Origin: Bacteroidota bacterium
GTDB taxonomy: Bacteria; Bacteroidota; Bacteroidia; Bacteroidales; Prolixibacteraceae
DNA: 6,756 bases
Reading direction: 5' to 3'
Assembly: GCA_030706665.1 (NCBI GenBank)
Contig: JAUZOB010000179.1
Span: 1 to 6,756 of the forward strand
Within the stretch, counting starts at the first letter, position 1. Each line of letters starts with the position of its first letter. Below are positions 4,052 to 6,756 of this stretch, piece after piece. The position numbers and the translations under genes are program-made. The notes below the pieces were generated by a model that ran no database searches, was not told where the DNA came from, and saw only the letters and a list, made by a program, of their open reading frames with translations.

Positions 4052-6756
4052 TAAAATTTAATACTGAATCCCATTAGATATTGACGTGCCTGAGGATAAA
4101 AGGCGATATCCACGCCGTTAAATATGACACTCGAATCTCCTATTTCCGGAGACATACCAGAGTATTTCGTTGCAGTAAAAAGATTATATCCTCCCACCCA
4201 GAACCTCATTTCCTTGATGCTTGCCTTATTAAGCAAAGAAGCAGGTAATTTGTATCCTATTTGAAGATTCTTTAACTGGAAATATGAGCCGTCTTCTTTC
4301 AACCAATCTGATACTTTAATATTTGCAGTATTGTTTGTTGAAATCTTGAATTGAGTATTTGAATGATTTGTAGCAGTCCAGGCCTTATCAAGTAAGTCGA
4401 CCGGAGCATTATAATAGGCAGTTCCTGAATACAAGTCAATTTTTTTCATATTCATAATATCATTGCCCTGAACACCATAAAAGGTCAATGCGATATCAAA
4501 GCCTTTGTATTCTGCACTCAAATTGATCCCATAGGTAAAGTCGGGGAATGGACTCCCAATCTTAGTTCTGTCTTCATCGGTAATCTGACCGTCATTATTG
4601 ATATCTACAAATTTCAAATCCCCTGGCATTGCTTCACTCTGAACAATTTTCTGACCTTTTGAATTTTTATAGTTATCAATATCTGATTGCGATTGGAAGA
4701 TTCCATTGGTTTTCAAACCATAGAAATATCCAATAGATTCTCCTTCTTCTGTTTTGGTAATTGTTTTATCATCATATCCGACACCATATATTGGCTGTCC
4801 GCCTCCAAGAGATAATACTTTATTCGAATAAGTAAACAAGTTACCTCCAATTGAATAATTCAGATCACCTATCTTGTTTTTATAATTCAGCGTAAATTCA
4901 AATCCCTTATTTTCAATACTCCCTGCATTTGTCCATGGATTATTCGTAAATCCGAGATATTGAGGAAGAGGAACCTGCAGTAACATGTCTTTTGTCTTTC
5001 TATAAAAATAATCGGTTTCAAAAGACAAACTGTTATTAAAGAATTCTAATTCCAGACCTAGATCCGATTGTTTTGTAGTTTCCCATTTTACGTCGGGATT
5101 TCCCATGTATCCTTTTCCACCTGCTAATTGATAACCACCACCGAAGAGGTAATATCCACTATTAAGACTATAGGTTGATCTATAAGCTCCTCCTCCAATT
5201 GCCTGGTTCCCGATTTGTCCCCAGCTAAAACGAAGCTTTCCTCTTGAAAGATCTTTACCTAAAAGATCCTTAATAAAATCTTCCTCACTAAAGGTCCATG
5301 CAGCGGATGCAGATGGGAATAATCCCCATTTTTTACCTTTACCGAAATTTGAAGTACCATCATAACGAAGAGTTGCAGTCAACATATACTTATCCATCCA
5401 TGAATGGAATAATCGGCCGAAATAAGAAACCAGGAATGATTCTGATTTGGTTCCGGAAGCTGAAGATGCATTGGTTGCAGCATCAATCACCTTTTGACTT
5501 TCGTCATTGGCAACAATCCCTGTTTTAGAAGCACTAATATTCGTATTATAAGTCATTTCGACAGAGTTCCCCACCATAAAGGTAGTATGCTGTTTTCCAT
5601 GCCACTGGTAAGTTTTATCGAATGTTAACAAGTTATCGATAACAGAATAATTGGAGGTATATGATGAAGCACTGACTGATCCTTCCGAATTATTTTGGTA
5701 ATTCCCGATATAATATTTAGGAGTAAAATAAGTAGGGTTTGCTCTGTACATCGATACATTAACCGACCCTTTGTATTTCAACCAGCTTACAAAGTCTAAG
5801 TCTAAAGTTGTTCCTCCTCTGAATGTTACATCCTTCCATATATTATCTTTATTAATTTGTAATTGCGCAACCGGATTGTTCCTGTTGTTAAAAAATGTCG
5901 GGCAATAATTATTTAATTCATTACTTGCATCGATTTTATCTAATAGCATTAGATTTGAAAGAATGGAAGGTACATTTTTTAGATTAGTTCGATAAATTGG
6001 AGTAACCGGATCGCAAGTTAATGAGCAAAAAATAGTTCCATCATAAATTGTATTTTCTACCACATTCCTTCTTTCCTGATATACTAATGACAAATTACTG
6101 GAAAGCTTGGCCCATCTTGCTAATTGATTGTCAGCAGTAGTTTTCCAGGATACTCGTTTGAAATCAGATTCTTTAACGATCCCATCCTGAGTCATATATC
6201 CTACTGAGGTATAATATGCCGTTTTTTCTGTGCTATTGGTAACAGAAAGGTTATAGTTTTGAATTGGAGCGGTCTGGAAAATCTGATCCTGCCAGTTGGT
6301 TCCTTGTGTACTTCCGAAGTTATCTTTTAAGAATTGCAACATGGATTGTTTTGTTGCATCTGACCACAGCGGAGCTCCCATACCATTTTTATAAGCCAAA
6401 TTTCTGTAATCGATGAACTGTTCGGCATTCATCATGTTGAACTTCTTGGTTACATCCTGAAATCCATAATACATATCAAAATTGACATTCATATTATGAG
6501 CCTGGCCCATAGTCCCTCTTTTAGTGGTTATGATTACAACGCCATTTGCTCCTCTTGATCCATAGATCGCTTCAGCAGATGCATCTTTTAATATCTCCAT
6601 CGAAGCGATATCATTTTGGTTCAGCCATCCGATATCTCCCTGTGGAAATCCATCAACCACATAAAGCGGATCGTTGCCATTTACGGTACCAATCCCTCTG
6701 ATTCTTACCGAAGGAGCAGTACCCGGACTACCACCGGTGGACACAATCGTGATCCC
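4051..6756 (-). CDS. susC: SusC/RagA-family TonB-dependent transporter (N-terminus cut by window edge)
   Basis: An open frame of 901 codons plus stop enters from the right edge in phase at 6756. The first residues, GITIVSTGGSPG, are already inside the plug domain, so the GTG at 6744 is not a real start. Roughly 130-170 residues (signal peptide, carboxypeptidase-like domain, TonB box, early plug) should lie outside. Visible hallmarks, numbered from the edge, are SVRIRGIG (16-23), PLYVVDG (30-36) and EILKDASAEAIYGSRGANGV (54-73), then a long aromatic-rich beta-barrel. A DINNDGQITDED loop (718-729) precedes PDFTYGINLSAEYKGFDIAL. The C-terminus YLMGFSIKF ends in Phe, as outer-membrane barrels do. 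The protein imports an oligosaccharide or similar large ligand across the outer membrane using TonB energy, with SusD as its lid. Its stop overlaps the susD start (TAATG). No frameshift is seen; the substrate is unknown. Confidence 0.96.
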   Translation of the reverse strand, partial: GITIVSTGGSPGTAPSVRIRGIGTVNGNDPLYVVDGFPQGDIGWLNQNDIASMEILKDASAEAIYGSRGANGVVIITTKRGTMGQAHNMNVNFDMYYGFQDVTKKFNMMNAEQFIDYRNLAYKNGMGAPLWSDATKQSMLQFLKDNFGSTQGTNWQDQIFQTAPIQNYNLSVTNSTEKTAYYTSVGYMTQDGIVKESDFKRVSWKTTADNQLARWAKLSSNLSLVYQERRNVVENTIYDGTIFCSLTCDPVTPIYRTNLKNVPSILSNLMLLDKIDASNELNNYCPTFFNNRNNPVAQLQINKDNIWKDVTFRGGTTLDLDFVSWLKYKGSVNVSMYRANPTYFTPKYYIGNYQNNSEGSVSASSYTSNYSVIDNLLTFDKTYQWHGKQHTTFMVGNSVEMTYNTNISASKTGIVANDESQKVIDAATNASSASGTKSESFLVSYFGRLFHSWMDKYMLTATLRYDGTSNFGKGKKWGLFPSASAAWTFSEEDFIKDLLGKDLSRGKLRFSWGQIGNQAIGGGAYRSTYSLNSGYYLFGGGYQLAGGKGYMGNPDVKWETTKQSDLGLELEFFNNSLSFETDYFYRKTKDMLLQVPLPQYLGFTNNPWTNAGSIENKGFEFTLNYKNKIGDLNYSIGGNLFTYSNKVLSLGGGQPIYGVGYDDKTITKTEEGESIGYFYGLKTNGIFQSQSDIDNYKNSKGQKIVQSEAMPGDLKFVDINNDGQITDEDRTKIGSPFPDFTYGINLSAEYKGFDIALTFYGVQGNDIMNMKKIDLYSGTAYYNAPVDLLDKAWTATNHSNTQFKISTNNTANIKVSDWLKEDGSYFQLKNLQIGYKLPASLLNKASIKEMRFWVGGYNLFTATKYSGMSPEIGDSSVIFNGVDIAFYPQARQYLMGFSIKF

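Noticed and set aside
5298..5528. 76-codon plus-strand frame inside susC
   Set aside because: It is antisense to the uninterrupted SusC barrel, and its composition is not protein-like.
6742..6744. GTG as the start of SusC
   Set aside because: The frame stays open to the window edge with plug-domain sequence before it, and a SusC starting here would lack its signal peptide and TonB box.
1..6756. CRISPR array, tRNA/rRNA, insertion sequence ends, or phage/defence genes
   Set aside because: I saw no regularly spaced repeats, cloverleaf sequence, transposase motifs or long terminal inverted repeats; coding space is filled by ordinary regulator, oxidoreductase, kinase and SusCD genes.

Overview
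This AT-rich window most likely comes from a member of the Bacteroidetes, probably Bacteroidales. It carries a SusC/SusD outer-membrane nutrient-uptake pair, promoter-like sequences match the Bacteroides TTTG / TAnnTTTG consensus rather than the sigma70 type, and the starts lack clear Shine-Dalgarno sequences. I cannot name the species.

Left part (1-1084) is a divergent regulator/enzyme pair. A partial HxlR-family winged-helix regulator on the minus strand (1-271, cut by the left edge) faces away from a complete 215-residue NAD(P)-binding oxidoreductase on the plus strand (437-1084). The 165-bp gap between them holds overlapping back-to-back promoter candidates and a cluster of TTACC half-sites and small inverted repeats, as expected if the regulator controls both genes. 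HxlR proteins with an N-terminal cysteine often sense electrophiles or quinones, so a redox or detoxification switch is a reasonable guess.

Middle part (1085-1378) has no convincing gene. It holds a bidirectional intrinsic terminator for the converging genes on either side, a short protein-like frame that could be a gene remnant, and a pair of abutting perfect palindromes of unknown meaning.

Right part (1379-6756) is one minus-strand block in the order susC -> susD -> ROK kinase, typical of a polysaccharide or glycan utilisation locus. SusC (N-terminus beyond the right edge) is the TonB-dependent transporter and SusD the surface lipoprotein that captures glycan; their genes overlap by one base (TAATG). 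The ROK protein would phosphorylate a sugar in the cytoplasm, but it lacks the usual ROK zinc-binding cluster and the sugar-contacting His. A strong intrinsic terminator sits between susD and the ROK gene, only 18 bp before the ROK start, so kinase expression must depend on read-through. No glycosidase or PUL regulator is in view, so the substrate cannot be inferred.

I see no clearly new system. The best leads are the susD-ROK terminator/leader arrangement, the altered ROK active-site region, and the compact divergent control region of the HxlR pair.
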